A DNA stretch of 43,288 nt from contig CAYVDH010000010.1 of the NCBI GenBank assembly GCA_964450355.1, positions 1-43,288 of the forward strand. The letters are read 5' to 3'. The position numbers were made by a program, and so were the translations under genes. The stretch comes from CAYVDH01 sp964450355 (GTDB lineage: Bacteria; Bacteroidota; Bacteroidia; NS11-12g; UBA955). A model generated the notes under the pieces. It was given only the letters and a program-made list of their open reading frames with translations, was not told the DNA's origin and searched no databases. Every line of letters starts with the position of its first letter. Position 1 is the first letter of the stretch. This document shows positions 7,866 to 16,755 of the stretch, in pieces.

Positions 7866-9103
7866 TGATTGTAAGGTTTAAATTTTTTCACATATACACC
7901 ATTTTGATTGCCATTTTATTTGCCAATCAGTCCTATAGTCAGACAAAACTATATTTAGATAGTCTGTTAAAAGAATCTTATTTAAAAAAGTATCCATTTT
8001 CAGAAAATCTCACCTGTATCCCCTATTTCTGCGACCCTAATTATCATCATTTAATCTCAAAAAAAGACACCCATTTATGCGGCAAATTTGTATTTGTCAA
8101 TAAACAATTTGAAGTGAAAGTGCCTCCAATATTTCAATTACCTTGTAATTTTGAACCTAAATTTGGGGAAGGATGGTGCGCTGTAAACATCAACAATGAA
8201 CTGGTATTTATAGATTCCAGTGGGAAACCCCAATTAAACTCTAAACTACTGGCTTGCTCACCTAATAAAAACAAAATTCTTCCATTTAAAAACGGGAAGG
8301 CTAAAGTATATAAAGGTTCAGGAGGAGTAAGAAACTATTACGATGTTTATTTTATAGATAAAAGAGGGCAAAGAATTCCTGAAATTATCTATGTAAACAT
8401 TAAACCAAAAAATAAAAAAATAGAAGTCATTTTAGCTAGTAACACAAAAAAAGACACCTCAAAACCAATGAGTGATTTGCCATTGGTATTAACTAAAAAC
8501 AAATATCCAATTTCAGATATTGAAGCAGAAAAATACAAGCAAAAAACGAAACACCAAAACAACCGTATGTTATTGTACTATGAATGCAACGATTACATGT
8601 TAGAAAAAATAGCTCCCGAAGACACTGTCTATTGTAACAAATTTGTTTTTGTTGATACCTTTTTTAATGTAAAAATCAGTAAAGGATTTCAATTGCCTTG
8701 TTCTTTCGAACCTGAATTTTCAGAAGGGCTATGTGCAGTATCCATTGACAGTCAAATAGTGTATATCGATACATTAGGAAAAGTAATTATAAAAACTGGA
8801 TTAGCCAGTTGCAGTAAAGAAAATAACAAAGCCACTACATTTAAAAATGGCATAGCAACATTGTATAAAGGCAATGGAAACAACAATGGAGATTATCAAA
8901 TAACAGCCATCAATGCATTGGGTGAAAGAGTGAGGTTGTTGGAATTTGACAACCTAGAATTAGCAGAAAAAATGGTTGATAAATTTTCCAATTTGAGCAT
9001 TGAGGAAACTACTAATTGCTTTGTTGGAAAAGGAAAAACTAATGGTTTGTGGTTTCTAGTAGAAAAAAGTGGGAAAGTGAAGAAAAAATTGGAATTGAAA
9101 TAG
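7865..9103 (+). CDS. Exported WG-repeat-like protein with two four-cysteine modules
   Basis: The function is unknown. A signal peptide (about 1-26, ending SYSQ) leads to two homologous modules: 72-170 and 257-355. Each has Cys-x21-Cys-x10-Cys-x25-Cys at identical spacing (72, 94, 105, 131 and 257, 279, 290, 316), with shared blocks KFVFV, FQLPC, FEP-F, CAV and FKNG. The segments FSEGLCAV...YIDTLGK resemble WG/KWG repeats, which form extracellular beta structures. The even number of conserved cysteines suggests disulfides in the periplasm or at the surface. It overlaps gldH by one base, so the two are probably translated together. Its stop is one base from the ruvC stop on the other strand. 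Confidence 0.85.
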   Translation: MIVRFKFFHIYTILIAILFANQSYSQTKLYLDSLLKESYLKKYPFSENLTCIPYFCDPNYHHLISKKDTHLCGKFVFVNKQFEVKVPPIFQLPCNFEPKFGEGWCAVNINNELVFIDSSGKPQLNSKLLACSPNKNKILPFKNGKAKVYKGSGGVRNYYDVYFIDKRGQRIPEIIYVNIKPKNKKIEVILASNTKKDTSKPMSDLPLVLTKNKYPISDIEAEKYKQKTKHQNNRMLLYYECNDYMLEKIAPEDTVYCNKFVFVDTFFNVKISKGFQLPCSFEPEFSEGLCAVSIDSQIVYIDTLGKVIIKTGLASCSKENNKATTFKNGIATLYKGNGNNNGDYQITAINALGERVRLLEFDNLELAEKMVDKFSNLSIEETTNCFVGKGKTNGLWFLVEKSGKVKKKLELK

Positions 9104-9104
9104 A

Positions 9105-9680
9105 CTATTTAATTCTGTCTTTATTTTCATTAACAAATTTTGACCAACCGCTTTTTGTACCTTTAGCTCCAAAGGGCCTAGGGGTATGTTGATAAATATG
9201 ACAAAGTGCAGCTGCTAAACCATCTGTAGCATCTAAATGCTTAGGCATTTCCTCAAAATTTAATTGAGATTGAAGCATTAAAGCAACTTGTTCTTTCGTT
9301 GCACTGCCATTGCCTGTAATGCTTTGCTTTATCTTACGAGGAAGATATTCAAATATAGGAATTTCTTTAACTAATGCTGCTGCAATAGCCACACCTTGTG
9401 CTCTTCCTAATTTGAGCATAGATTGAACATTTTTACCGTAAAAAGGTGCTTCTACAGCAACTTCATCGGGATGATAGCTTTCAATTAAACCACTAACTCT
9501 TTCAAAAATATGTTTAAGTTTAAGTCCGTGATCTTCAATCTTGTCGAGTTTAATGATGCCAATACTTATTAAAATGAATTTTTTTTGAATGACGCCAACA
9601 ATCCCATATCCCATTATATTTGTACCGGGATCTATTCCCATAACAATTTTATCGTAATCAGCTAAATCAAGTCTTTGCAA
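9105..9680 (-). CDS. ruvC: Holliday junction endonuclease RuvC
   Basis: Cuts Holliday junctions symmetrically with RuvAB during recombination. The four acidic catalytic residues of the RNase H-like fold are present: Asp in MGIDPGTN, Glu in VAVEAPFYGKN, and two Asp in LDATDGLAAALCH, with the following His. ORF length from the upstream ATG at 9701 is 198 codons. I prefer the TTG at 9680 (191 codons) because an exact -7 box, TATATTTG (- strand, 9688-9695), lies 7 bases before it and overlaps the longer reading; a start at the ATG just before GIDPG would be shorter still. The gene stands alone, convergent with the WG-like gene and head-to-head with the flippase-like gene. Confidence 0.95.
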   Translation of the reverse strand: MQRLDLADYDKIVMGIDPGTNIMGYGIVGVIQKKFILISIGIIKLDKIEDHGLKLKHIFERVSGLIESYHPDEVAVEAPFYGKNVQSMLKLGRAQGVAIAAALVKEIPIFEYLPRKIKQSITGNGSATKEQVALMLQSQLNFEEMPKHLDATDGLAAALCHIYQHTPRPFGAKGTKSGWSKFVNENKDRIK

Positions 9681-10628
9681 AACAAAACAAATATAAAACA
9701 AAAATGGGCAATACTTTATAGAGTGTTAAAAATTATTGTCCCCATAGGATTAGCCATAGTCCTTTATTTTAAGTTTTTCAAAAACACCCAATTTTCTATC
9801 TCTAATTTCCTTTTGCATTTTAAAGAATTACCATCTTATATCTTTTTTTTATTGATTTTAGCAACTACCATCAATTGGTTTTTAGAAGCATTAAAATGGA
9901 ATATATTAATCAATCAAATAGAAAAAACCACTTTCTTAAAATCTTTAAAATCTGTACTAAGTGGAGTTACAGTTTCACAATTGCTCCCATTTAGAACAGG
10001 AGAATACATAGGAAGGCTTTGTTATGTGGAAGATAAAAACAAAATTAATGCAGCACTTCTTTCTGTTTTTGGCAGTTTCAGTCAATTGCTAATGACTCTA
10101 AATATCGGTGTTGTAGGACTTTTGTATCTACAAATTTTTCAATTAAGCAACATTGTCATTTCAATTATAATAATGATTACAATCGCATTCAATGTTATTT
10201 ATTTTAAGCCAAGTTTACTCAAAATAAAACGCAAGCATTCAATCATTGTTGCCATTAATGATGCCATTTCATTGTTAGAAAACAAAAAAACCATGTACAT
10301 CGTTTTTTTAATTTCGTTGTTGAGGTACATCTCTTTTTTAATCCCTTATGCTTTATTATCCATGTACTTTCAATTGTCTATTCATACTAGTTTAATTTAT
10401 TATTTAATGGCTTCGTCATGCGTCTTTTTATTTCAAACATTATCACCCAATTTTATACTTACTGACATTGCCATTAGAGTAACAATACCTACCCTAGTAT
10501 TCAATGGAATTCAGCAACATTCTTTTTCTGGAGTTGATTATCTCCCTGGCATGATCATTTACACATTCAATGTGTTATTCCCAACAATTGTAGGCATTTA
10601 TTATTTCATAAAATCAAAAACAACTTGA
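9675..10628 (+). CDS. UPF0104-type integral membrane protein (flippase-like)
   Basis: Polytopic inner-membrane protein of about 310 residues resembling the LPG-synthase transmembrane-region/UPF0104 family, whose members transfer or flip lipids or are uncharacterised. Several hydrophobic helices are obvious (about 18-38, 52-70, 120-150, 155-172, 205-230, 240-262, 285-310), and the family-typical polar segment LPFRTGEYIGRL follows the second helix. The start is uncertain: no ATG is in frame. TTG at 9675 gives a protein-like basic leader (KWAILYRVLK); GTG at 9723 is the alternative. Its stop overlaps the start of the GT2 gene by one base, so the two work together, perhaps in envelope glycolipid export. 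A second family member is at 28945-29904. Confidence 0.85.
   Translation: MQNKTNIKQKWAILYRVLKIIVPIGLAIVLYFKFFKNTQFSISNFLLHFKELPSYIFFLLILATTINWFLEALKWNILINQIEKTTFLKSLKSVLSGVTVSQLLPFRTGEYIGRLCYVEDKNKINAALLSVFGSFSQLLMTLNIGVVGLLYLQIFQLSNIVISIIIMITIAFNVIYFKPSLLKIKRKHSIIVAINDAISLLENKKTMYIVFLISLLRYISFLIPYALLSMYFQLSIHTSLIYYLMASSCVFLFQTLSPNFILTDIAIRVTIPTLVFNGIQQHSFSGVDYLPGMIIYTFNVLFPTIVGIYYFIKSKTT
9688..9695 (-). promoter_or_regulatory. Candidate -7 box for ruvC
   Basis: On the - strand this reads TATATTTG, an exact TAnnTTTG match, with 7 bases between it and a TTG codon at 9680. The same box, spacing and TTG start recur upstream of the T9SS gene at 34317-34324. No clear -33 TTG is seen. Confidence 0.45.
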
Positions 10629-11704
10629 TGTTTTACTTTATAGCTTTTATAATCACCATTTATTTTGTTCTAATGTGCTTTTTATTGTTTCATTTAGACA
10701 AAACTATTTTTGTGTACAAAGCAAGTATTCCAGAATTAAGTGTATCTATCATTATTCCATTCCGAAACGAAGAAGACAACATTTGCAATTGCATTGATTC
10801 AGTATTAAATCAAAGAGGATTAATCACCAAATTTGAAATTATTGCTGTAAATGATCACAGTGATGATTCATCAGAAACTAAATTAATAAAATACAAAAAC
10901 AATGATTTAGTAAAGGTCGTTTCAAACGCAAATCAAGGCAAAAAACAAGCCTTGTTAACTGGAATTTCAAAAGCAAAATACAATATCGTTTTGACACTAG
11001 ATGCCGATTGTGTAGTAGGTGAAAATTGGCTAAGTTCCATGTGTAATATTTTCGAAAAAGAAGCTTGTCAAATGTTATGTGGCCCTGTATCTTATCAATC
11101 AAATCACTCTGTTTTTCAAGACTTACAACAAGCTGAAAGTGCTGCTATAGTTGGAATTAGCTTCACTTTAAACAATTTAAAACAGCCTAGCACTTGCAAT
11201 GGAGCCAACTTAATGTTCGACAAAAATGCATTCAATCAACTAGGAGGCTATCGACATTCCAATGTAGTAAGTGGTGACGATGATTTATTGATGCATGATT
11301 TTTTCAAATCTAACTTAAAAGTAATTTCTACATTGAACAAAGAATGTGTAGTGAAAACAATTCCTTGTTTACGATTTCAAGAGTTCAAATCACAAAGAAT
11401 GAGGTGGATTTCAAAAGCTAATCATTATCAATACTCAACTAACAACAAAGTTCAACTATTGGTAATGATTCAAAACATAGCTTTTTATATCGCATTGGCA
11501 CTTTCCATTTTTCAACCAATTTATTTGTTGATAATAGCTTTAAAATGGATTAGTGATTTGATGTTTGGGCTAGTATTGATTAAACAATTAAAACTGAAAC
11601 TTTACACCATATTACTGATGCCTTTTTACCAATTATACATACCTTACATTTTATTGAGTAAAAGCAAAGAAATAAAATGGAAAAACCGCCCGATTAACGC
11701 TTAG
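10628..11704 (+). CDS. Membrane-anchored family 2 glycosyltransferase
   Basis: GT-A fold inverting glycosyltransferase. One N-terminal transmembrane helix (about 2-22) precedes the catalytic domain, which has VSIIIPFRNEE (nucleotide-sugar binding), the metal-binding DAD in LTLDADCVV, a GDDDLL acceptor motif and QRMRW, the QxxRW motif of processive and polymer-type GT2 enzymes. Two or three more helices close the C-terminus (about 275-345). Sugar donor and product are unknown. I start at the ATG at 10628, sharing one base with the upstream stop (TGATG), not the TTG one codon earlier. Its end overlaps the opposing small membrane gene by 11 bases. Confidence 0.9.
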   Translation: MFYFIAFIITIYFVLMCFLLFHLDKTIFVYKASIPELSVSIIIPFRNEEDNICNCIDSVLNQRGLITKFEIIAVNDHSDDSSETKLIKYKNNDLVKVVSNANQGKKQALLTGISKAKYNIVLTLDADCVVGENWLSSMCNIFEKEACQMLCGPVSYQSNHSVFQDLQQAESAAIVGISFTLNNLKQPSTCNGANLMFDKNAFNQLGGYRHSNVVSGDDDLLMHDFFKSNLKVISTLNKECVVKTIPCLRFQEFKSQRMRWISKANHYQYSTNNKVQLLVMIQNIAFYIALALSIFQPIYLLIIALKWISDLMFGLVLIKQLKLKLYTILLMPFYQLYIPYILLSKSKEIKWKNRPINA

Positions 11705-11894
11705 TTAATCTTTGTTTTTTTCTTATGAAATACATGTAAACAGAGAATCCAAAAATTGCTGCAAATAGATACACTTTAGGATTAGAAAATCCTCCGTTTT
11801 TAAATTGTACGGTTGTTTCGATAGAGGAAATAGCTATTGCTAACAAGTATAATACTATGATGATTTGACTTCCTAAAAGTGATTTTTTATCCAT
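11694..11894 (-). CDS. Small two-helix membrane protein downstream of lptC
   Basis: A 66-residue protein starting MDKKSLLG with two hydrophobic segments (about 8-25 and 40-56) and a strongly basic C-terminus (RKKQRLTKR). The longer reading upstream runs back into lptC, so the ATG at 11892-11894, two bases after the lptC stop, is the likely start. I do not recognise a named family. Position suggests it is co-transcribed with lptC and may help membrane assembly, but no function can be stated. Confidence 0.75.
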   Translation of the reverse strand: MDKKSLLGSQIIIVLYLLAIAISSIETTVQFKNGGFSNPKVYLFAAIFGFSVYMYFIRKKQRLTKR

Positions 11895-11896
11895 GT

Positions 11897-12460
11897 TTAT
11901 TGATTTTCTGTACTGTCTTTTTTTATGGTTATAACACCTCTTGGCTTTAAAATCATCCATTTGGTAAAATCTTGATCAGCCTCAAGACCTTCACCTGTCA
12001 ATATCTCGGTGGGTGTCGTTATTCTAACAAATTTATCTGTGTAAATTTTTCTTGTATTTTGATCCCAAATCAGTTTTTCTGTGTTTAATTTCTCATTTTT
12101 CACATTCAAAATTTGAACATTTTGCCACACTTCAACTTTTTTTTGGGTTTGATATGAAATCCCTTTTTCTGCAGTTAAATAACTTTCCACTTGTCCTAAC
12201 TTATTGTAAAAATCAGCTTTTACACCTTCAGGCATTTTTACAATTTCGTTGTTGTCTTTTTTAAAGCCTATCAATTTGGGAGCGAAAATAATGGCTTTAA
12301 GAATGCCAGAATCACTGTAATTTATTTTCACATTTGTGCCATCTTGAGTGAAAAGCAAAGTATCTGCTTTCATGCTTTCAGCCACATTTTTTTTAGCTTT
12401 TTCATGACTACATGAACTGAAAGCAGATACTATCAATATGAAGAGAATAGATAATCTCAA
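11897..12460 (-). CDS. lptC: LPS export periplasmic lipoprotein LptC
   Basis: Part of the Lpt bridge that carries LPS from the LptBFG transporter to the outer membrane. The 187-residue protein has a lipobox AFSSC with Cys17, which is the Bacteroidota form, in place of the transmembrane anchor of enterobacterial LptC. The beta-jellyroll region has the family pattern of repeated short strands such as VKADFYNKLGQVESYLTAEKG, then LNTEKLIWDQNTRKIYTDKFVRI and ILTGEGLEAD. It sits one base after the upstream TPR gene and two bases before the small membrane gene, inside a tight run. The LPS-export function is consistent with lpxK nearby. Confidence 0.92.
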   Translation of the reverse strand: MRLSILFILIVSAFSSCSHEKAKKNVAESMKADTLLFTQDGTNVKINYSDSGILKAIIFAPKLIGFKKDNNEIVKMPEGVKADFYNKLGQVESYLTAEKGISYQTQKKVEVWQNVQILNVKNEKLNTEKLIWDQNTRKIYTDKFVRITTPTEILTGEGLEADQDFTKWMILKPRGVITIKKDSTENQ

Positions 12461-12461
12461 A

Positions 12462-13805
12462 TTATCTTAAATGCAATGTAGTAGATATCCCTAAACAAGA
12501 GATGGTGTATGAATCCCCTTCTTTTAAGTTTCTAAAAAAGGCATCTTTTTTTAATGGGTAATATTTTTTGTATTGAGCTATTTGTTTATTTGCTTCTGCT
12601 ATTACTTTTGGGTCTCCAGAATTTTTTGCTCTATTAAAATATTCAACAGCCTCACAAGCCGCTGCAGCTTTATTGAAGGCATCGCATCCACTTGCTGATT
12701 TATATAAAGCTATCCCTTGCAAAATTAATGCATAACCATTGTTTGGATTAATTGCTAAAGTTTTAGCGGCATACGATTTAGACAAGCTAGCATTGGCTTG
12801 ATTTCTTTTAGCCAACATGATGTATATTTCTTCTTTTTTCTTTGAATCTTCGCTTAAATCAGCGGCTTTGTCCCAATATTCATTTGCTTTAGGAGTCAAT
12901 TTTTTCTTATCAAATATTTTAGCTAATTCTTCGGCAGCTACTGCATCTGGCTCAATAGAATATTTTTTTTCGAGCAATGAAATAAAGTTAGGACTTTCGT
13001 TGCATAATTTAGCCGCTTTGTAATATTTTATTACTTTTAACATCAATGCTACATCCTCAGGATTGGCTTTTAATTTTGGTTGGTATATCAAATCAATTTC
13101 TGCACATTTCAAGTAAGGAGTCATGATTTTTTGCATGTTGTTTTGTACAATTAACCAATTTTTTCTTTTGTTTGAATCGTTACTGAATTTAACTAAATTA
13201 AAATCAGCAGTATTGTTTAATCTATCAAACAAATCAAATAACTCCTCTTTGGTCATTAAAGCTTTTTTATTAGCTTCTACAGCATTTTTAAGATAATCTT
13301 GAGCTTTGCTTTCATAGATGTTATCTTTTTCTAATTCATAATATGAAGCGTATAGTTTAATTATTTCAGAAGTATTAGCAGGACGTAATTTAGACATGTT
13401 TAATGCCCACTCACCCTTAACAAATCCTTCTTCTCCAAAATATTTTATTCTAGTTGGGAAAATCAATAATAAAGTATCTATTAATTTTTCTTTACGCGCT
13501 GCTAAAGTCGGATTTTTAATTAATTCATTGAGTAAAATAGCACCATTTTGATGTATGCTTTTGAATGCGCAAGGAGCATTATTGAATACATAAGACCAAT
13601 TTGGGTATGATTCTTTGTATTCTTTGTTTTTAAATCCTTCTTGGAAAAGGAACATGTTTCTTCTGGTTTCTAAAGAATCTTTACCATAAGATTTAACACA
13701 TTCAGGCAGAGATGCTGCTGATGGAGTTTCTTGAGCATAAGTTAAAAATGTAAAATTACAAATGAGTGCGAATAACAGGATGCCTATTTTTTGTTTGTTG
13801 TTCAT
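12462..13805 (-). CDS. Exported TPR-like protein in the lptC run
   Basis: About 447 residues from MNNKQKIG; the longer reading begins inside the upstream gene. A signal peptide ends near TYAQ, so the mature protein is periplasmic or exported. The body is helical with tetratricopeptide-like units, clearest at the C-terminus (about 315-430: EYWDKAADL, YAAKTLAINPNNGYALILQGIALY, EYFNRAKN). Function is unknown; neighbouring genes for LptC and a barrel suggest outer-membrane or envelope assembly. A gap of 4 bases separates its start from the barrel gene and 1 base separates its stop from lptC. Confidence 0.85.
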   Translation of the reverse strand: MNNKQKIGILLFALICNFTFLTYAQETPSAASLPECVKSYGKDSLETRRNMFLFQEGFKNKEYKESYPNWSYVFNNAPCAFKSIHQNGAILLNELIKNPTLAARKEKLIDTLLLIFPTRIKYFGEEGFVKGEWALNMSKLRPANTSEIIKLYASYYELEKDNIYESKAQDYLKNAVEANKKALMTKEELFDLFDRLNNTADFNLVKFSNDSNKRKNWLIVQNNMQKIMTPYLKCAEIDLIYQPKLKANPEDVALMLKVIKYYKAAKLCNESPNFISLLEKKYSIEPDAVAAEELAKIFDKKKLTPKANEYWDKAADLSEDSKKKEEIYIMLAKRNQANASLSKSYAAKTLAINPNNGYALILQGIALYKSASGCDAFNKAAAACEAVEYFNRAKNSGDPKVIAEANKQIAQYKKYYPLKKDAFFRNLKEGDSYTISCLGISTTLHLR

Positions 13806-13809
13806 ATAT

Positions 13810-15249
13810 TTAATTGAATTTGCGTTTAATAAACCAGATATCATTTAATGTAAACCCTAGTGTAAGTCTGTGAATGTTTTCAGCAACTAATCCATTGTTT
13901 GTTGTACCTCTATGAATGTATTCGTAAGTAAAGTTAATCATGGATTTAAGAGTTTTACTGTAATAGGTTGGAATTGTTTTTGGAATACCTAATCCAAAAC
14001 TAATGCCATATTCTTTCAATTGAGAAATTTCCCCAATATTATTTCTTAAATAAAGTCCAGTATTATACAATCTGAAGCCAACACGGTATTCAATGTTTGG
14101 CTTAAATCTATTGTTTTGTCTTTTGCTCATTTTATCTACCTCCATATCTGGTCGGTAAGCAAAGCCAAATGACAATTGTGAAGCATTGTTAAATGAATCT
14201 GAATTAAAAATGGTGTTAATTTTTGATGAAATTCTATCCATTTTATAGTCAAAAGTAAACATCCATAAATGATTAAGGGTAGCAGAAAAACCAGCAGTAA
14301 AAGAAGAAGGCATGTAATATTTCCCCTTTACATTGTCTTCGTTTATTAATGTATCAATTGGAGCTGTGAGAAAATAATTGCTTTTCCCTAAAGCTAAGCG
14401 CGACAATGAGTATTTTAAAGTTGGTGAATTGCTGATGGTGGCACCGAAAACAAACCTTAAAGGTGTTTTAACGGATGTTGTAATTAACTTTCCATTGAAT
14501 GTATCTCTTTTATTGGATTTTAGATTAATGGTGTGATGACCTTGAAACCCAAAATCAAATTTAAAACCTTTGAGATAACTTAAAGATTTATCTGAAACCA
14601 ACCTACTTACACCCGAATCACTTAAATAAATGATTTTATTATAAGTTTGTTGTCCAAAAACGTAAGAGGTAGTTAAACCTAAGGAAAAATGATTGTTTAC
14701 ATTAAATCCATTTTGAAGAAACACTCGGCTTAGTCCACCTGTATTAGAATAAATAATGGTTTGTTTTCCGTAGCTAGTATCTATTGTTTTGAAATAAGCA
14801 CTACCTATACTGCTGTATGGAGCAAAACCAAAAGCAGCAGACCAAATTGTTTTCTTATCTACTTGAATGTTGCTTCCTAATTTCGTGTTGGTGTATTTGG
14901 TAGTGTCTTTACGCCAAACTGGGAACCCAATGACTAAGTAATTAAAATTCCCATTGAAAAAAGTATTTGTCGAATCTTTTGTGTAACTTTTACCTGCATC
15001 TGCCCTTAAACCAAAATCAAAATATACATATTTTAAAGCCGCAGCAGAAGCAGGATTTGATAACGATATAAAATGGCTACTTCTAATTCCATTGATTGCC
15101 GAACCTAAAGATTTGCTGTAAGCATGATTAAAAGATTCCAACTCCCCAACTCCTCGCGATGAATAAAGAGATTTTGTATTGTTTTGAGCTACTGATAACT
15201 TAAAAAACATAAAAAGCAATAAGCAGCATAAAATTTTAATTTTTTTCAT
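13810..15249 (-). CDS. Outer-membrane beta-barrel protein, FadL-like appearance
   Basis: A 479-residue exported protein with a signal peptide (1-21, ending SVAQ). An N-terminal GELESFNHAYSKSLGSA...SLSNPASAAAL segment resembles the NPA region of FadL/OmpP1-type barrels, and the rest is alternating amphipathic strands with aromatic girdles, ending in a terminal aromatic-rich strand (DIWFIKRKFN). No substrate is evident. It overlaps coaX by 14 bases and precedes the TPR protein by 4, placing it in the birA-coaX-barrel-TPR-lptC run, an order I recall from other Bacteroidota. Confidence 0.85.
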   Translation of the reverse strand: MKKIKILCCLLLFMFFKLSVAQNNTKSLYSSRGVGELESFNHAYSKSLGSAINGIRSSHFISLSNPASAAALKYVYFDFGLRADAGKSYTKDSTNTFFNGNFNYLVIGFPVWRKDTTKYTNTKLGSNIQVDKKTIWSAAFGFAPYSSIGSAYFKTIDTSYGKQTIIYSNTGGLSRVFLQNGFNVNNHFSLGLTTSYVFGQQTYNKIIYLSDSGVSRLVSDKSLSYLKGFKFDFGFQGHHTINLKSNKRDTFNGKLITTSVKTPLRFVFGATISNSPTLKYSLSRLALGKSNYFLTAPIDTLINEDNVKGKYYMPSSFTAGFSATLNHLWMFTFDYKMDRISSKINTIFNSDSFNNASQLSFGFAYRPDMEVDKMSKRQNNRFKPNIEYRVGFRLYNTGLYLRNNIGEISQLKEYGISFGLGIPKTIPTYYSKTLKSMINFTYEYIHRGTTNNGLVAENIHRLTLGFTLNDIWFIKRKFN

Positions 15250-15949
15250 TTAATAATAATAATTGATACAATCCTTGTAACACAAAATTAGGGTCTGCAA
15301 ATATCTTGTTTTTTACTCTTTTCTCAAAAAAAATAGCATCACCGCCACAAAACACAACTTTTAATTTAGGATAATTTAACTTAAAATTAACAATGTAACC
15401 ATCAATTTCTTTGCATAACCCTTCAACAGCCCCATTTGCAAGAGCTGACATGGTTGAATCTCCTAAAAAATTTGTTAAATATTCTTTAGACGAAAGTGGC
15501 AATTTATCCGTTAATAAATTCATTGCCTTGAGTCTCATATTGACCCCTGGAGATATATTTCCTCCCATGTACTCATTTGACTCATTGATGAAATCGATAG
15601 TCATGCAAGTACCAATATCAAATATCAGAACTGGCATTTTGGGGAATTTAACTGACGCAGCAGCTACAGCAGCAATCCTATCTCTTCCAAGAGTTTCAGG
15701 CGTTTTATATAAATTTATAAATGGCAATTTGCTTTTTTCATTTAAAACTCCAAAAGGTATCGAAATATTAAGTTCTGACATTTTTTTGACACTAGAAAAG
15801 TAAACAAAGTCTATATTTTCAGAATTAAATATGGATATGATTTCCTCTACAGAATGAGCTACCTCCATACGAAGCATTTCTCCTTTCAGATTAAACAACC
15901 CCCCTTTTATGAATGAATTGCCAATATCAATTGCTAATTTTAAACCCAT
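15236..15949 (-). CDS. coaX: Type III pantothenate kinase
   Basis: Phosphorylates pantothenate in the first step of coenzyme A synthesis. It belongs to the ASKHA fold: Asp8 in LAIDIGNSFIKGG, the TLGRDRIAA segment (about 85-95), the phosphate-2 loop IFDIGTCMTID and GGNISPGVNMRLKAM. The 237-residue length is typical. CoaX enzymes are insensitive to CoA feedback and need a monovalent cation. Its stop abuts birA with no gap upstream and its end overlaps the barrel gene by 14 bases, so the run is certainly one transcript. panD elsewhere in the window belongs to the same cofactor pathway. Confidence 0.95.
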   Translation of the reverse strand: MGLKLAIDIGNSFIKGGLFNLKGEMLRMEVAHSVEEIISIFNSENIDFVYFSSVKKMSELNISIPFGVLNEKSKLPFINLYKTPETLGRDRIAAVAAASVKFPKMPVLIFDIGTCMTIDFINESNEYMGGNISPGVNMRLKAMNLLTDKLPLSSKEYLTNFLGDSTMSALANGAVEGLCKEIDGYIVNFKLNYPKLKVVFCGGDAIFFEKRVKNKIFADPNFVLQGLYQLLLLNEKN

Positions 15950-16720
15950 TTACCTTTTAAATATTTGTTTTATTTCACCATGATTATAAGCTTTACTCAC
16001 ACCTGATTGAGAAACAAGTAATTGTCCATTGTCATTCACCCCTAACACCACTCCTTTTATTTCTTCATTGTTTATCTCAAATTCTGATTCTTCATTTATA
16101 CCAATTAATGATTCATTAAATAATGAATTAATAGTTTGGTTATTATGAGCTGAAAATTTCAAATATTGTTCTTCAATTTCTTCAAGCATTTGCTCCAAGA
16201 GCAATAACCTATCTATGGTGTTACCCGTAATCTCAGATAAAGATATTTTGTCATTTGTATCGAATTGCTGATTGACATTTATACCTATTCCAATGATAGA
16301 ATGATTGAGATTTGATCCTGAATAATTGTTCTCTATCAATATTCCACTTACTTTTTTAAGTTCAAAATAAATGTCATTAGGCCATTTAATTTTCAATTTG
16401 TTTGAATTGTTACAATATTTTTTTAAAGCCATCAATATTGAATAAGTAATAATTTTATTTATTTTAAACGGGAAAATCACCTGATTAGTTACAGGTTTTA
16501 AAAAAATTGAAAAAAGCAAATTCTCAAAAGCATTGCTATCCCAAGTTTTATTTCTTTGTCCTTTGCCCGTTGTTTGGTAATCGGCAATGACAATTGACCC
16601 ATTTTCAACTAAATTATTTTTAGATAATTCATTTAAAATGTTGTTAGTTGAATCAACTTTAGAAAAATATAAAATATTTTGTCCAATAAATTGTGTATTT
16701 GGTTTTACTTTTGCAAGCAC
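15950..16720 (-). CDS. birA: Biotin-[acetyl-CoA-carboxylase] ligase
   Basis: Activates biotin with ATP and attaches it to the biotin carboxyl carrier. It has no N-terminal DNA-binding domain, so it is a ligase only. VDSTNN begins the catalytic domain, the biotin/adenylate loop is TGKGQRNKTW (in place of GRGRxG), LKIKWPNDI is the KWPND motif, and a small SH3-like C-terminal domain ends the protein. The open frame extends to 16777, but that leader is the antisense of the rsfS start. I favour the GTG at 16720, which gives 257 residues; homologues begin near the FIGQNI segment, so an even later rare start is possible. It heads the coaX run. Confidence 0.9.
   Translation of the reverse strand: MLAKVKPNTQFIGQNILYFSKVDSTNNILNELSKNNLVENGSIVIADYQTTGKGQRNKTWDSNAFENLLFSIFLKPVTNQVIFPFKINKIITYSILMALKKYCNNSNKLKIKWPNDIYFELKKVSGILIENNYSGSNLNHSIIGIGINVNQQFDTNDKISLSEITGNTIDRLLLLEQMLEEIEEQYLKFSAHNNQTINSLFNESLIGINEESEFEINNEEIKGVVLGVNDNGQLLVSQSGVSKAYNHGEIKQIFKR
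16706..16713 (+). promoter_or_regulatory. rsfS promoter -7 box inside the 5' end of birA
   Basis: TACTTTTG is an exact TAnnTTTG match 42 bases before the rsfS ATG. A TTG lies 24 bases upstream (16679-16681), slightly far for a -33 element. The box falls within the first codons of birA on the opposite strand. Confidence 0.45.
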
Positions 16721-16755
16721 GAAGAAAAAAATATAATAATTAAGCCACAAGGTTA

